Shown here piece after piece: positions 33,701 through 42,280 of a stretch of 53,105 nt of DNA. Numbering within the stretch: the stretch's first letter is position 1; every line of letters starts with the position of its first letter. Source of the DNA: Zygnema cylindricum (Eukaryota; Streptophyta; Zygnematophyceae; Zygnematales; Zygnemataceae); contig JBBHKE010002682.1 in the NCBI GenBank assembly GCA_037447655.1, forward strand, positions 177,034 to 230,138, read 5' to 3'. Made by a program: the position numbers and the translations under genes. A model generated the notes under the pieces. The model was not told the DNA's origin. It did not search any database and saw only the letters and a list, made by a program, of their open reading frames with translations.

Positions 33701-36700
33701 GCTCCTTAACAGCCATAGAATTATTGCGTAACACAGAAAATGCCCAAAAGAGTCTCCATCCTGTGATCTTATTCAGTATTCCTCTCTTAGCCTGCCTCAA
33801 GAAATGTACATTTATTTCGTCTTCTTTGTCTACACTTGTTTTGTCTTTTTTGTCAGCCATGAGATCCATTTTTCCCCAGTTTTCCTTTTCACATTCTCCT
33901 CCTTTCCCTACTTTTCTCCGGTTAAGAAATTCAAATTGTCGAACCATGGCCGTTTTTAAGCAGGAGGAAACCACCATGGCCAAACTAATAAGTTCCAATT
34001 TTACTTCATCGGGAATAAGTTCCATGTGCTCCTGTAGAGATTGCACCTGCAACCATCCCTCTCTATTTTAACATCACATCTCTCTCTATTTTTACATCAC
34101 ACAACTCAAAAGTATGAATCCCTCTCTCTTTTAACAACAAACTCTTAAAATTTTTAATTTCTCTCTACTTTAACATCACATCCCTCTCTATTTTAGCATC
34201 AGACTGAAAAAGTTCAAAACCTTATTTTTTTAACAACGGACTACACTGCCCATCACTATTAGCGATAGTAAACTATTACCGTTAAAACCTTATTAGAATT
34301 AACTACTACAAATGATGTTTTGACGGGTGTTTCATTATGGGCCACTTAACTAAACATTGTTACAAACAACATAGCCAGAGCAATCTGCTGTATTAACAGT
34401 GCTACAACGTGAATGATTATTAGTGTTAAGAAATATATAGCATGGGGAATATTTAAGTATGAAAATATTTATTAAACTTAACTTCCATTCATGAGCATAC
34501 CAATGACAGGTCTATCTTTGAAAATACTAATGTTTAAACACGGCATTGCTCAATCCATTGTGTTTTCGTTTATGATTGTAGTCCAAGCGACGTGGACAAC
34601 TCTGGACCCCTTACCAAATTAGCATTAAGGAAAAAACAAATAAAATTATCAAAACTATTTTATGTTCAAGAGCCAAAAAAAAATGACAGCGAATTAGTGA
34701 TATTAATACTAATAAGGATTCACAGTGCAATAATGAAATATTTAGAGATGAAAAAACAGAGATATACTCATGACTCCAAAATTATAAGTTGCAAAACCTT
34801 ACACTTGCTCTGGCTCCTCCTAACCTCTCTTCCATTTTCGATGAGCTTCCTCCCTTCTTCCCACAGCATTGATCAAACCATAATTTCGCAGCTTCATCAA
34901 CATCTGTTATTGGTCTCTTCTCCTTCTCCTTCTCCTTCCCCTCCTCCTTCCCCTTCTCCATCCCCTTTTCCATTCCCTTCTCCTTCTCCTTCTCCTTCTC
35001 TTGCCCCTTCCCCTTCTCCTTCTCCTTCTCTTGCCCCTTCCCCTTCTCCTCCTCCTTGCACTCCTCCTCCTCCTCCTTCCCCTCCTGCTCCTCCTTGTCC
35101 TTCCCCTCCTTCTCCTCTTCCTCCTTTTTCTCCTCCTCCACAGTTTCCTCCAAGATCTGCCGCAAAGTCAGCCTGGCAGCCATGGCTGCTCTCTCCGGAA
35201 GCACGACAGCCCAGCCTACCCCTCCACACTCATGCCTATGCTCTCCCCATCCCTCTCTTCTCCCTCCTAAATACTCTGTACGGTTTAAACCACTTCCTTT
35301 TAAGCCACTTCCATTCGCTGAACAATTTTTTTCCCTTTTCCATAACCCTTTCTCGAACTCGTTCTCAAACAAACTTCTCATCTCATTAATGCCATGAGGA
35401 CTCATTCTTCCCTCCCAAACCTCATCTGACTTTTCTCTCCTCTCCTTTTTATTTAGGTTTTGAGAAAATACGGTATTCCAGTCACCCGAAAAAGCAGATT
35501 TTCTGCAAACCTCTCCACAGTAAAGGGGAGAATAACAGCCAAAACAAGGTATGGGATCTAAAGGAAGACGTTGAAAGCAAAAATGACATCGTTGACTTCT
35601 GAGGGATTTATGCAAAATCTGTAAAACCAAAACAGATAAATGATTTCAATTTCGACTCCTTTTGCCGTACTATATACAGCAACCAAACTCTTGTAAGTTC
35701 AAAAAGTACGAAATAGGGAGCATTTTTAACAAACTTCGCAATATTTATGCTGTACCATTTTGTACGTCTTTTTCCCAAATCCAAACTAACAGCCTACAAA
35801 ATGACACCGTTAAAACTCTTCGTATTTTATCCATTTAAGGTGACTCAAAAGCGAGCATTCTACCGAATCGACTTAAACAAAAAAAAAAAAAAAGCAACAC
35901 TCACCGCAGCATATGGCATTTCTGAGAGAAAAACTTCCCCAGCTTGAAGGCCTTTGGTTGCAATAAGTCCCCTGCCTTTGTCTGCTGTCCACACTATTTC
36001 CGCTCCTCGGGTCACCTTTATGAAGCTTTCCTTCTCTCCATTTGAACATCCATCCACCTCTTCTCCTTGCGCACATTTTTCTGAAACAGTCCTTGTATTG
36101 GCTTCAATCACCCTTCCAATCATATGATCTCCCTCTCCCTCTGCCTCTCCATCTCCCTTTCCCTTTCCCACCCGATTGACATCAGAAGACTCGGGCGTTC
36201 CTTGGAGTTTAACTGCAAGTTTTGCTAACTCATTTGTAACTTGCTGGACTCCAGTGGGAGACATAGACTTCTCTTCAAGGTAAAGGGCAGTTTGGAGTTC
36301 CGATTTGGCAGCTTTCCATTGGCCGTCAGATGCTAAAGCACATCCTCTGCGAAACCACGCCTGCACATGCATTACATGAGACACTTTGCAATTTTTTGCC
36401 CATAGACAAAGAAAAAAACAGAAACCGATTAGTCTACATTATTTACGACTCAAATTCGTTAAGACGAGGAGATGACCTTGTTTTGTTGCTGATTCCATTG
36501 GACAAAAAGAAAACCAGCAAGTTTACAGTATTTACGACTCGGGATTCTATAAGACACACAAAAAAATCAACATTATCTATGGCTTGAATTCAATAAGACG
36601 AGGAGAAAACAAACATCCTGTCATTGTTGTCGATTCCATTAGGGTGTAATGGCGTCAAATTGGAAGAAAAATTGTCACCTTGGAATAACCTTTATCGTGG

Positions 36701-38530
36701 TTTATGGCACGTGTACAATCGCGAATGGCTGGTTCTGTTGCTCCAAGTTTCTGAATTTCCCTTCCGAAAACGAAAGCTGTCAAAATTCAGATAAACAATC
36801 GCTGCGAGCCCAAGCAACAAACATTGAATTCCTCATACAGATAAAAAAAAAGGAGAAAAAAAAGGAATTGCACTTTGTGAGATCAAAGAGAACCCAGTGG
36901 ATCAAAGATTTTCTGTTTCGCATCAATAAACAATGCAACACTTGGTTGACTGGACAGACTTTCAACATTATATCACAAACTTATGGTCATACATGCAAAA
37001 CAAAACAGCAATGATTTAATCGAGATTAAGTTAGAGATCTTACCAAAAGACAAGCAGCCCGGTTTGAATATATTCTCGCTGCATTCTCACCCTGCTCTGA
37101 ATTGAACGGCAAATACTGCAAAGCCTGCAAATTTCACCAACAACTTAGGAAAAACTTCAACGGAAGTATTAAGAGTTTCGACACTTTCCAAAAAGTGACA
37201 ATTAGAAGCGCAAAATTGGAGCAATTTCCAATTGCTTGGAAAAAACCCTAGAAAGACTTGTGTAACTCACCTTCGTATAATGTTCAATGGCTTTTTCAAA
37301 CTTTGCCAACTTGAAGTTGTCATTCCCAAACTGGCGATGCTCACAAGCTCTCTTGGCGTCCTTCGCATTTGGTCCCGTTGAATCTGTAAGGTCTTCTAGA
37401 ACCTATCAAAGTAAAATGCAAAATAAAATTATATGTCTTCCTGAAGAAGAAATTCTACAGTCACTCGCTTGCTTCGTGGAATAATATAGAATGTATGATC
37501 AGAATCCAAACTCACCTAACGGCATATCATAAAACAAGCCTCCTCTAGACATCACTACCAGAAATCATCTGGTTCACTATTTTCACAATTATGCCCCGCA
37601 AGACTGAGTCAACTGACTTGCAAGTAAGCTTTGACATTGGACGGAAGCATGTCAAGTGAAACATTACAAAGATTAGTCGGTAACAAAAATCTTAGTCGAC
37701 CTCGGAAATACATCAACCGTCGGAACACATCAACCGTGTTAAACCATTGCGTTTGTTTCGGTGGGTTCAACACACTTCATCAGCTAATAACGCTGACCTT
37801 GCAAAATAAATAAGGATCTGGATAATAAAGAGATAATTTGGAGATGAGGAAGATATTTTTGCAAGATTCCTGGCACTGTCTAAAATGCTTTCTAGCTTAA
37901 CAAACTGCAAATTTACTAAATTATCCTTCTAAAAAAACTCCAAGTTTCAAACAAAAATTCACATTGTTCATATGATTACTCCCATTACCATCAATTGTGC
38001 CTGTCGCATAGAAAGCTAGATTGCAATCCACTGAATGAAGAAAACTTAGACCACTAACCTCCAAAAGAAAATCCTCATTATAAAAAATCTCGTCGAAAAT
38101 TGTACAAATGGACACAACATCTTTTCATCTTAAAAACAATCATATGATATGATGCAAACACATGTGATAGTAAATTAACTTAAGACATTTGCCGTGTAAA
38201 AAAATATTTTTTTCCATTGAAAACCATAACTGATATGGAAATTGCTGATAAAATGTGCCCAACAATAATGGATTTGCGGTTTTGTTAAAAAGCTTATGAA
38301 AACGTACATGGAATCTTCAAATTCTATAACATTTTATCCCCAAACAGTAATTTGGAACTTAAAATTTTGCATACCTTTTCAAATTTTGGGTTCCTAGAAA
38401 TGGCATTCTCCACTTGCTCACACAACCTCTTCAAGTCATCGGCTGTCTTGCAACTGTGAAGCTCTTCCCGCGTAATACTCGAAACAAGCCCTAATACGTG
38501 ATTCATATTGTCTGGCACAACCTTTGGCAT
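20641..38530 (-). CDS. TPR and SET-MYND domain protein (SMYD family lysine methyltransferase-like)
   Basis: Twelve exons on the minus strand, all phases consistent: 38530-38375, 37402-37271, 37124-37044, 36750-36679, 36360-35905, 35618-34803, 34046-33600, 32761-32606, 31615-30993, 30354-30180, 28859-28779, 20808-20641; predicted 1120 residues. Residues about 60-190 form TPR repeats (GNDNFKLAKFEKAIEHYTK, IYSNRAACLL, AWFRRGCALASDGQW). The SET domain starts KGRGLIATKGLQAGEV (275) and is split by a MYND zinc finger (CHFC 310-313, C324/C327, YC..C 332-337, later HRHEC 426-430), as in SMYD proteins. NHSCSPN (735-741) and ISYGPQ (767-772) are the SET core; post-SET cysteines lie at 793, 795, 798, 813 and 818. 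The C-terminal helical region ends AYERAKLASVLLAAG. An E/K-rich insert fills 460-534. Such proteins methylate lysines; the target is unknown. Intron 8 has a GC donor and the last intron is about 8 kb. Confidence 0.9.
21002..21411 (+). repeat. Copia 5' LTR
   Basis: 410 bp, TG...CA ends. A TATAAAT box at 21192-21198 is a likely promoter element. The Gag-Pol start codon (21394) lies inside the LTR, 18 bases before its end. Confidence 0.95.
21394..25578 (+). CDS. Copia Gag-Pol polyprotein, C-terminus disrupted
   Basis: One open frame of 1394 codons. Order: Gag (UBN2/RVT-type capsid region, about 1-210); a degenerate zinc knuckle at 221-234 (YCRASDHIIDVC, with Tyr where the first Cys belongs); aspartic protease (DSGASHH, D364); GAG-pre-integrase HHCC (WHLRYGHLS ... 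CSGC); integrase core with the D, D, E triad at 561, 624 and 660; reverse transcriptase with YVDD at about 1107-1110; RNase H starting at D1276 (FCDADWGG) with SSTEAEY. The frame ends early (RH, then stop) because of a 350-bp insertion; about 38 codons of the normal C-terminus resume at about 25920 and end in TAA at 26018-26020. The start ATG lies in the LTR and translation would pass through the PBS, as in yeast Ty1. The next in-frame Met is near residue 190, so this start is the only plausible one. Confidence 0.95.
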   Translation: MASPFTGYGPGNANTVAKFNGTDFYGWKYQIEHLFRREKLWSIISGSELEPTDAAAKTIWLAKNEEAHSRLVLALESSQIDIVRDAVSAHNAWSLLTSAYENQSWSNKLFLKRQLNTYRKLPTDSIQTYVQHLKSLAGQLKSIKSPISDDDLISAILGGLPDYYSSLISSLDNSPVALTIPTLTARLVHEEMKQSFQTKSGVALATFSPNPRPPKSPSPTYRYCRASDHIIDVCPALKRKNERQGGPGRTGGRGQPGGRGSYHGQASSAESTFALGNLAYSQSNPFVESHYPYGPTHLADHSSSRIPIYVPTYPLSASTQPPVLQPPVDNVSPPPSMTQSDYGFALSSAVQQSSQVLDSAWTVDSGASHHLSSRADWFSFRTPLSPPMPIILGNNSTLTATHIGRTVTPSTNRQTNISLSSVFFVPELRKNLFSVGAALKQGATAVFSSDRVDFLSPTKSTVGFGVKRGDIYILSSFSPIGFANMAVASSQATFSRWHLRYGHLSGSSLHDLTKGLVTGLEPLTNQKLPFCSGCVEGKFSRPSFPSSTSKSNGPLDLFHSDLCGPMSVHSHNDSQYFVTFIDDATRYCHIYLIRRKSYTFATFQQFKAKVENFHNSRIKVLRTDNGGEFCSAEFASFLSAHGITHQTTVTYTPQQNGVAERYNRTVINMARSMLYFAGLPTIFWGESVTTANYLRNLCPTSSLPNLTPHEAWTGTKPSVSHLRIFGSVAWIKDLTPAGKWSSRAKLGYMVGYSNESKAYRIWLIQERQVTLSRDVTFDETPLLHKLLYPSPPSLSPSVYTSPPPTAPVSVISSTYLSNPPVLASPLTISSPSLTRTSSTPSPSSNSLPLQRTLSDPYSLSPIRPHEPSYVIPRVLPKTPLPVQPAGLRKSARIEARRVTHGVANIATFDVPPTFAVAMAGPNAAEWKAATDAEFLSLQKNKTWELTPLPKDRKVIGSKWVFRVKTKSDGTLDRFKARFVAKGFLQKEGLDFTETYAPVAKFASIRILLSLAASQDWHVYQMDVQTAFLYGALKEEIFAHQPEGYISPGNEHLVCRLLKSLYGLKQAPRVWSEHLEAILIREGFCKLAADFGIFFKGKDDSLLIIIIYVDDLILSSPSLSAILHVKSMLNSYFAMTDLGELEFCLGILVTRDRLTKTLYLSQEKYISEVLERFSMSNCTPVSTPLDANTKLASNSGGPVHGDIHDLYRSMVDSLMYAMTGTRPDIAVAVGQLSQFVSNPTLEHLLAAKRVLCYLQGTKTLRLTFSGGNSPTLIGFCDADWGGDLDTRRSTSGVCFSLGGALVSWASKKQPTVALSSTEAEYMTATHAAKEAIWLRSLLANLLFPQTSPTQIFCDSQGALALMSNPVHHRRTKHIDIQFHFTRETIATGILTFQRH
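21412..21426 (+). other. Copia primer-binding site (half-tRNA type)
   Basis: GGTTATGGGCCCGGC directly abuts the 5' LTR. Its first 12 bases complement the anticodon stem-loop of initiator-Met tRNA rather than its 3' end. This is the known arrangement of Drosophila copia, where a cleaved half-tRNA primes reverse transcription. Confidence 0.75.
25542..25919. other. 350-bp insertion flanked by 28-bp direct repeats in copia RNase H
   Basis: A 28-bp sequence (starting TATCGCGACTGGAATTCTC) occurs at 25542-25569 and again at 25892-25919. The 322 bp between are unrelated to copia: AT-rich, with CGTAC words and an inner end GCGCGGTG. Skipping one repeat plus the insert restores the normal copia C-terminus (MADFLTKSLHRPQF). 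A 28-bp duplication is too long for usual transposons, so repair-mediated insertion is as likely as transposition. Confidence 0.85.
26020..26031 (+). other. Copia polypurine tract
   Basis: AAAGAGGGGGGG immediately 5' of the 3' LTR, the plus-strand priming site. It starts at the last base of the restored Gag-Pol stop codon TAA. Confidence 0.9.
26032..26450 (+). repeat. Copia 3' LTR
   Basis: 419 bp, with a 9-bp internal tandem duplication (TGCAGTCTG) absent from the 5' LTR and an A-to-G change near position 36. It is otherwise the same as the 5' LTR by eye. Confidence 0.95.
26656..26900 (-). repeat. 3' LTR of the miniature element (245 bp)
   Basis: TGTTGG ... TCTAACA ends; contains the tRNA-like unit at 26715-26786. 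It matches 28132-28371 except for one 1-bp indel and two substitutions seen by eye, and lacks the 1.17-kb insert. Confidence 0.9.
26715..26786 (-). tRNA. tRNA-like Pol III unit in the 3' LTR
   Basis: 72-nt cloverleaf on the minus strand: acceptor GGCCGGG/CTTGGCC with two G-T pairs, D arm GCTC-AGTTGGTA-GAGC, anticodon arm with loop ACGGTTC, T arm CCGGG-TTCGAAC-CCCGG, discriminator A. Box A (TAGCTCAGTTGG) and box B (GGTTCGAACC) are intact and TTTT follows directly, a Pol III terminator. The nominal anticodon would be GGT (Thr), but base 33 is C instead of U and pair 27-43 is A-A, so it is unlikely to act as a normal tRNA. It is better read as a promoter-bearing tRNA-derived segment. Confidence 0.7.
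26901..26961 (-). other. 61-bp internal domain: PBS and PPT only
   Basis: On the minus strand it starts TGGTATCGAAGCCAGG directly after TCTAACA and ends GTGAGGGGGCG directly before TGTTGG. TGGTATC is the start of the usual plant LTR-element PBS for initiator-Met tRNA. Nothing else fits in this space. Confidence 0.85.
26969..28132. other. Extra 1.16 kb in the 5' LTR, purine-rich
   Basis: Present only in the 5' LTR, between TGTTAGA (plus strand) and ATCGGCG. The plus strand is dominated by A and G with runs such as GAAAAAGA; the minus strand carries long low-complexity open frames (Phe/Leu/Ser) that are composition artefacts. No terminal inverted repeat or target duplication is evident. Either it was inserted here or it was deleted from the 3' LTR. 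Confidence 0.7.
28132..28371 (-). repeat. LTR-conserved part of the 5' LTR
   Basis: Matches 26662-26900 closely and contains the second tRNA-like unit. It ends TGTTGGAG... at 28371, immediately followed by the ATGTC duplication. Confidence 0.9.
28187..28258 (-). tRNA. tRNA-like Pol III unit in the 5' LTR
   Basis: Identical by eye to the unit at 26715-26786, including boxes A and B and the following TTTT. Retention of an intact cloverleaf and terminator in both LTRs agrees with the unit being part of the element. Confidence 0.7.
28400..28768 (+). repeat. GGAGAA-type polypurine tract
   Basis: About 370 nt almost purely A/G on the plus strand. In the sense RNA of the TPR-SET-MYND gene (minus) it is a CU tract that starts about 10 nt after the exon 11 donor at 28778. 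It is complementary in composition to the GA-rich part of exon 6. Confidence 0.9.
28978..29112 (+). repeat. G-rich repeat with 40-bp tandem unit
   Basis: Two 40-bp copies starting GAAAGTGAACGTATGGGAGG (28981 and 29021) are followed by GGGGGA-type runs up to GGGGGGGGG. There are many G-triplets with short spacers, so the plus strand has G-quadruplex potential. It lies in intron 10 of the TPR-SET-MYND gene, with the G-rich side on the template strand. Confidence 0.85.
29329..29495 (+). repeat. Imperfect minisatellite, about 22-bp units
   Basis: Repeating GGAAAAGACAAGAAGTCAACA-type units with variants, about eight copies, in intron 10 of the TPR-SET-MYND gene. Confidence 0.75.
30424..30522 (+). 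repeat. (GA)n-rich microsatellite
   Basis: GAGAGAGAG runs interrupted by GGGGGG, in intron 9 of the TPR-SET-MYND gene. A related GGAGAGA run lies at 30129-30160, in the adjoining intron 10. Confidence 0.85.
30690..30749. repeat. (AT)n microsatellite
   Basis: Close to 30 uninterrupted AT units after a poly-A run, in intron 9 of the TPR-SET-MYND gene. Confidence 0.95.
34920..35140 (-). repeat. GA-rich coding repeat in exon 6 of the TPR-SET-MYND gene
   Basis: The sense strand is (GAG/AAG)n, encoding Glu/Lys-rich residues about 460-534 between the MYND finger and the SET core. It includes a duplicated GQEKEKEKGK-type block. It is open over its whole length and the flanking codons are conserved SMYD sequence, so it is translated unless spliced out. 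Confidence 0.8.
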
Positions 38531-38840
38531 GCAATCAATCAACGAAATTTCAACAGTTTCTACGCAATCGAAATGAAAACATCATAATTCGAAACCAAAA
38601 GAATGTTATGATGAAAGTTTAGAGAAGCCACAACTCTCATGTTTGTTGTTTCGCGTTTTGACTTTTATGAAACTCAAAAGTCAAAACACGATAAAGGAGA
38701 TTCCACTATCCTTTGTATTGTATTGTATCGTATCGTATCGTATTGTATCGTATCGTATCGTATCGTATTGTATTCTATTGTATTGTATTGTATTGTATTG
38801 TATTGTATTGTATTGTATTGTATTGTATTATATTGTATTG
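38494..38840. repeat. Promoter/exon 1 segment, proximal copy
   Basis: The segment from ATACGTGATTCATATTG through the start codon (38530), 5' leader, a perfect 12-bp hairpin and the first pentanucleotide repeats is repeated, apparently base for base, 2393 bp upstream from 40887. This copy is attached to the complete exon 1. Confidence 0.9.
38655..38687. other. Perfect hairpin upstream of the TPR-SET-MYND start
   Basis: GTTTTGACTTTT, a 9-nt loop, then AAAAGTCAAAAC; about 125-160 bp 5' of the ATG. An identical hairpin is at 41048-41080. It could be a regulatory or transcribed stem-loop; no function is shown. Confidence 0.7.
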
Positions 38841-38932
38841 TATTGTATTGTATTGTATTGTATTGTATTGTATTGTATTGTACCGTATCGTAGTGTATGG
38901 TATTTGTGTGGTATTGTATTGTATTGTCTATT
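38714..38932 (+). repeat. (TATTG/TATCG)n pentanucleotide array 1
   Basis: Tandem TATTG with interspersed TATCG units, some 40 in all; the end is degenerate. It lies in the presumed promoter region of the TPR-SET-MYND gene. Open frames through it (Tyr-Cys-Ile-Val-Leu repeats, or Asn-Thr-Ile-Gln-Tyr on the other strand) are artefacts of a 5-bp unit without stops. Confidence 0.95.
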
Positions 38933-40886
38933 TGCATTAGCATAGGAAGAGACTTTGCTAAGGAAGCACAATGGTAAAGAAATAAGAAAGGCAAAGACTA
39001 AATTGGGTGAAAGCAAGCTAAAAGGAAAAACAATGCGACAGGTATTAATATTAGGAACAAGGCCAACATTGGAAGGAACAACAAGCGCTAAAACAACAAC
39101 AAAGTAGCATATTCGAGCCAAGCTTCAACACCGCTAAAGGAGATACTAAAAGCAAACCCTTAGATACCCCCCGGCTCGGCACATTTCGTTGAGTCTCGGA
39201 AAATGTCGACGATCCTTAACAATAATCTCAAAAATTTGATGGAGGAAAGAAGTTTGCACTCGATGTAAAAGAGCAAAAAACTCTTGCGATAACAAGAAGT
39301 GCTGACAGAAGGGGAAGGACTCTAGAGCCCCTCCTATCAAATGAACGCCACCAACAAGGACGAAAAAACTCATCGAAAACAACTGCAAAACAACTAAGCA
39401 TGTCGATGACCATCATAACAAAGTCACCCATAAACATCACATTGTGCATAAGCATAGTCCTTATTCCTATCTGTGTCATGCGCAGCCACTCTAACATGTT
39501 AAGTCGCCTTACCAACAAATGTAAAGGAGGCAATGACTGTAACTAAGGCAAGATTTGCCGAACAATGTTTCAAAAAATACGATGCCCACCATTGAGCGAC
39601 ACAATATGAATCCGCCGCTAACGAATAATATGTGAAACCTCTCGAGGAACATATACCCACGCTCCTAAACAATATTCGTAATAGTTTCGTGAGTATTGGA
39701 TCATGCCCGAACCATCTTTCCTCCAATGGAGCATAAAAGCGAATGGACGCCATCGGGCTGAAAGACACAATACTAAGTGAAATCAAGAGAGTCGAGTGAA
39801 GGTGGGAGAGGGAGGCCATGCTGAAAACTGAGGCCATATCGAATTAAACAGGTGTAAAAAGAGTAGGTATAGCCAATAGCTAAGCTGCAAAACGAGCCAC
39901 CACAAGAGGAAAAACGGGCACGTGAAGATTGAAACACCTTGAGCTCTGATCGAATGGTTGCGAGAATATTGTGGTAAACTAATTCTTGGGCACGCATTAC
40001 ATTGCATCACATTGCATTGCATTGTACCGCCTCTATACTGTATCGTACTGTATAAGATTGCGCTGTCTCATACACGTTGTAGCTTATTGTACCGGATCGT
40101 ATTAGATCGTCATGTACCGCTCTAGGATCATGTCCCTGCGTTTGGTATTGCAATGTATGGTGTCGTATAGTATTGCATTTTACATCGTATTGTGTCGCAA
40201 TGGAGCACATCATGTCATCGCTTATTACAATACACTGTTGTACATGATTGTTATTATTATAGTTGCTTTCGTGTTGTATCGAATCGTACCGTGCCGCATC
40301 GTATGGCACTTCGTGTCAGCTTGAGAGACAGAAGCGGCATCAACTAGTAATGTCAACACAAGAGGTAAAATTGGGGGCAAAAATAAAAGTTACGTGGACA
40401 CAAGGAATTCCAAAATACCACCCTCGAGAAAGCTAAAACCATAGTGCAATCCAAACATGCCAATGTGTTGGAAATCGAGAGATGTAAAAATTTCGGGGTA
40501 ACAACACATCGAGCTGGGATTTTGTGATTTAATGACAGAGAAAGAAAGAATGATTGTCTCTTGATGCTATAGGCAACACCTGCAATAAAGAACAATGCTC
40601 GGGTGTGGCCTTACAAGGTATGGACAAACATTTCATTCAAAAAAAGACAACATGGTTTGACTATGTATCGCTATTCATGTTTACGCCACTGGAAGTTTTC
40701 AAAGGGACAACTAAAATTTGTGAGCTATAAAAACTCTTCCGAGTTGCATCTAACGTTATGGTTTACCAGTGCACCTTTCTTATGCTGCTCATCCTTGATA
40801 AGCTGAGGTTCATGGTGATAGATGTCTGACATTTACGTGTTAAATAGTTTTCTTCTCCAATGCTCAATTGCGAAAGCCATCTGTTG
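38933..40886. other. Unique DNA between the two promoter copies
   Basis: About 1.95 kb. No convincing gene. 39,980-40,310 is a decayed relative of the TATTG/TATCG arrays (scattered TATCG, TATTG, TACCG). 39,000-39,900 has mid-GC sequence open on both strands in parts, perhaps an old mobile element; I could not assign it. Confidence 0.5.
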
Positions 40887-41440
40887 ATACGTGATTCATA
40901 TTGTCTGGCACAACCTTTGGCATGCAATCAATCAACGAAATTTCAACAGTTTCTACGCAATCGAAATGAAAACATCATAATTCGAAACCAAAAGAATGTT
41001 ATGATGAAAGTTTAGAGAAGCCACAACTCTCATGTTTGTTGTTTCGCGTTTTGACTTTTATGAAACTCAAAAGTCAAAACACGATAAAGGAGATTCCACT
41101 ATCCTTTGTATTGTATTGTATCGTATCGTATCGTATTGTATCGTATCGTATCGTATCGTATTGTATTCTATTGTATTGTATTGTATTGTATTGTATTGTA
41201 TTGTATTGTATTGTATTATATCGTATCGTATCGTATTGTATCGTATCGTATCGTATCGTATTGTATCGTATCGTATTGTATTGTATTGTATTGTATTGTA
41301 TTGTATTGTATTGTATTGTATTGTATTGTATTGTATTGTATTGTATTGTATTGTATTGTATTGTATTGTATTGTATTGTATTGTATTGTATTGTATTGTA
41401 TTGTATTGTATTGTATTGTATTGTATTGTATTGTATTGTG
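40887..41440. repeat. Promoter/exon 1 segment, distal copy, with array 2
   Basis: Starts at ATACGTG and repeats 38494 onward, including the initiator ATG (here 40923) and the first 12 codons of the TPR-SET-MYND protein, but the rest of exon 1 is absent. The pentanucleotide array (41107-41440) is longer than array 1 and contains its TATCG-rich block twice, a higher-order pattern. Confidence 0.9.
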
Positions 41441-42058
41441 TTACACAGTTACACTGGCCTGTACCGTACTGTACTATAATTTATAATTTATAAATACTTT
41501 TTCTACGCTGCCTCCTGTTATTAGAGTTGATAACATTTATTCATTGCGACTTCATTGGCCAAAAATCATAAACTGGTGTTAGCAACAATTCTGATGGAAG
41601 TGGATTTAAACTTGCCACGTCTCTGTGAACTAAATTAGTATTATAAATCCTAGCTTCGTGTTAACACTCAACAGTCAACACTATTGAAATCCTTAACGCA
41701 AATGACGATGGGCAGTGTAGTATTATTAGTAGTACTGTACTGAACTGTACTGTACTGTGGTGCTACGAGTGATTTACTAAACAGTAAAACTATGTTGATT
41801 AGTATCGTACTGTACTGTAATGCACTGTATTTTATTGTATTATAAAAATCAGCCATTGGCCCATTGCTCTATGCATATTTCGTGAAGACCACGATATTTG
41901 GACGACAAGTGAAGCAACAAAAGGTGGACAGAGCAACATCAGTCATCCGTTGCAGCAAATTCCTTCATCATTGAAACAGCCGTCCTTATTTCTCCCTCTC
42001 ATTTTGTTTCTACCCTTAGAGTCAAACCGCGCGAGTAATTTGATTATTTGCGACGAAA

Positions 42059-42280
42059 ATGATTGAGGTGGTGCTCAACGATAGGCTGGGGAAGAAAGTG
42101 AGAGTAAAGTGCAATGAAGACGACACCATAGGCGACCTCAAGAAACTTGTGGCAGCTCAGACAGGAACGCGCCCTGAAAAAATCCGTATTCAAAAGTGGT
42201 ATACCATTTACAAGGACCACATTACTCTTTCTGACTACGAAATTCACGACGGAATGGGTCTTGAACTTTACTATAACTAA
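42059..42280 (+). CDS. UBL5: Ubiquitin-like protein Hub1 / UBL5
   Basis: Intronless 73-residue protein, starting [18 protein letters not shown] and ending GLELYYN. Length and sequence match Hub1/UBL5 along the whole chain. The C-terminus is the diagnostic double tyrosine plus one residue, in place of the diglycine of ubiquitin, so it is not conjugated. In yeast and animals Hub1 binds HIND motifs in spliceosomal proteins such as Snu66 and tunes alternative splicing and use of weak 5' splice sites. A pyrimidine-rich leader precedes the ATG (context CGAAAATGA). The gene is divergent from the TPR-SET-MYND gene and convergent with Mia40. Confidence 0.97.
   Translation: MIEVVLNDRLGKKVRVKCNEDDTIGDLKKLVAAQTGTRPEKIRIQKWYTIYKDHITLSDYEIHDGMGLELYYN

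Noticed and set aside
34592-35389. 265-codon Ser/Pro frame on the plus strand
   Set aside because: Antisense shadow of the GA-rich coding exon 6 of the TPR-SET-MYND gene.
38639-38994. Open frames through the TATTG arrays on both strands
   Set aside because: A 5-bp repeat without stop codons gives artificial Tyr-Cys-Ile-Val-Leu and Asn-Thr-Ile-Gln-Tyr strings; same for 41032-41493.
39146-39997. Overlapping open frames on the minus strand between the promoter copies
   Set aside because: Several frames are broken by stops, no domain is seen and both strands are open in parts; perhaps an old element, but not supportable as a gene.
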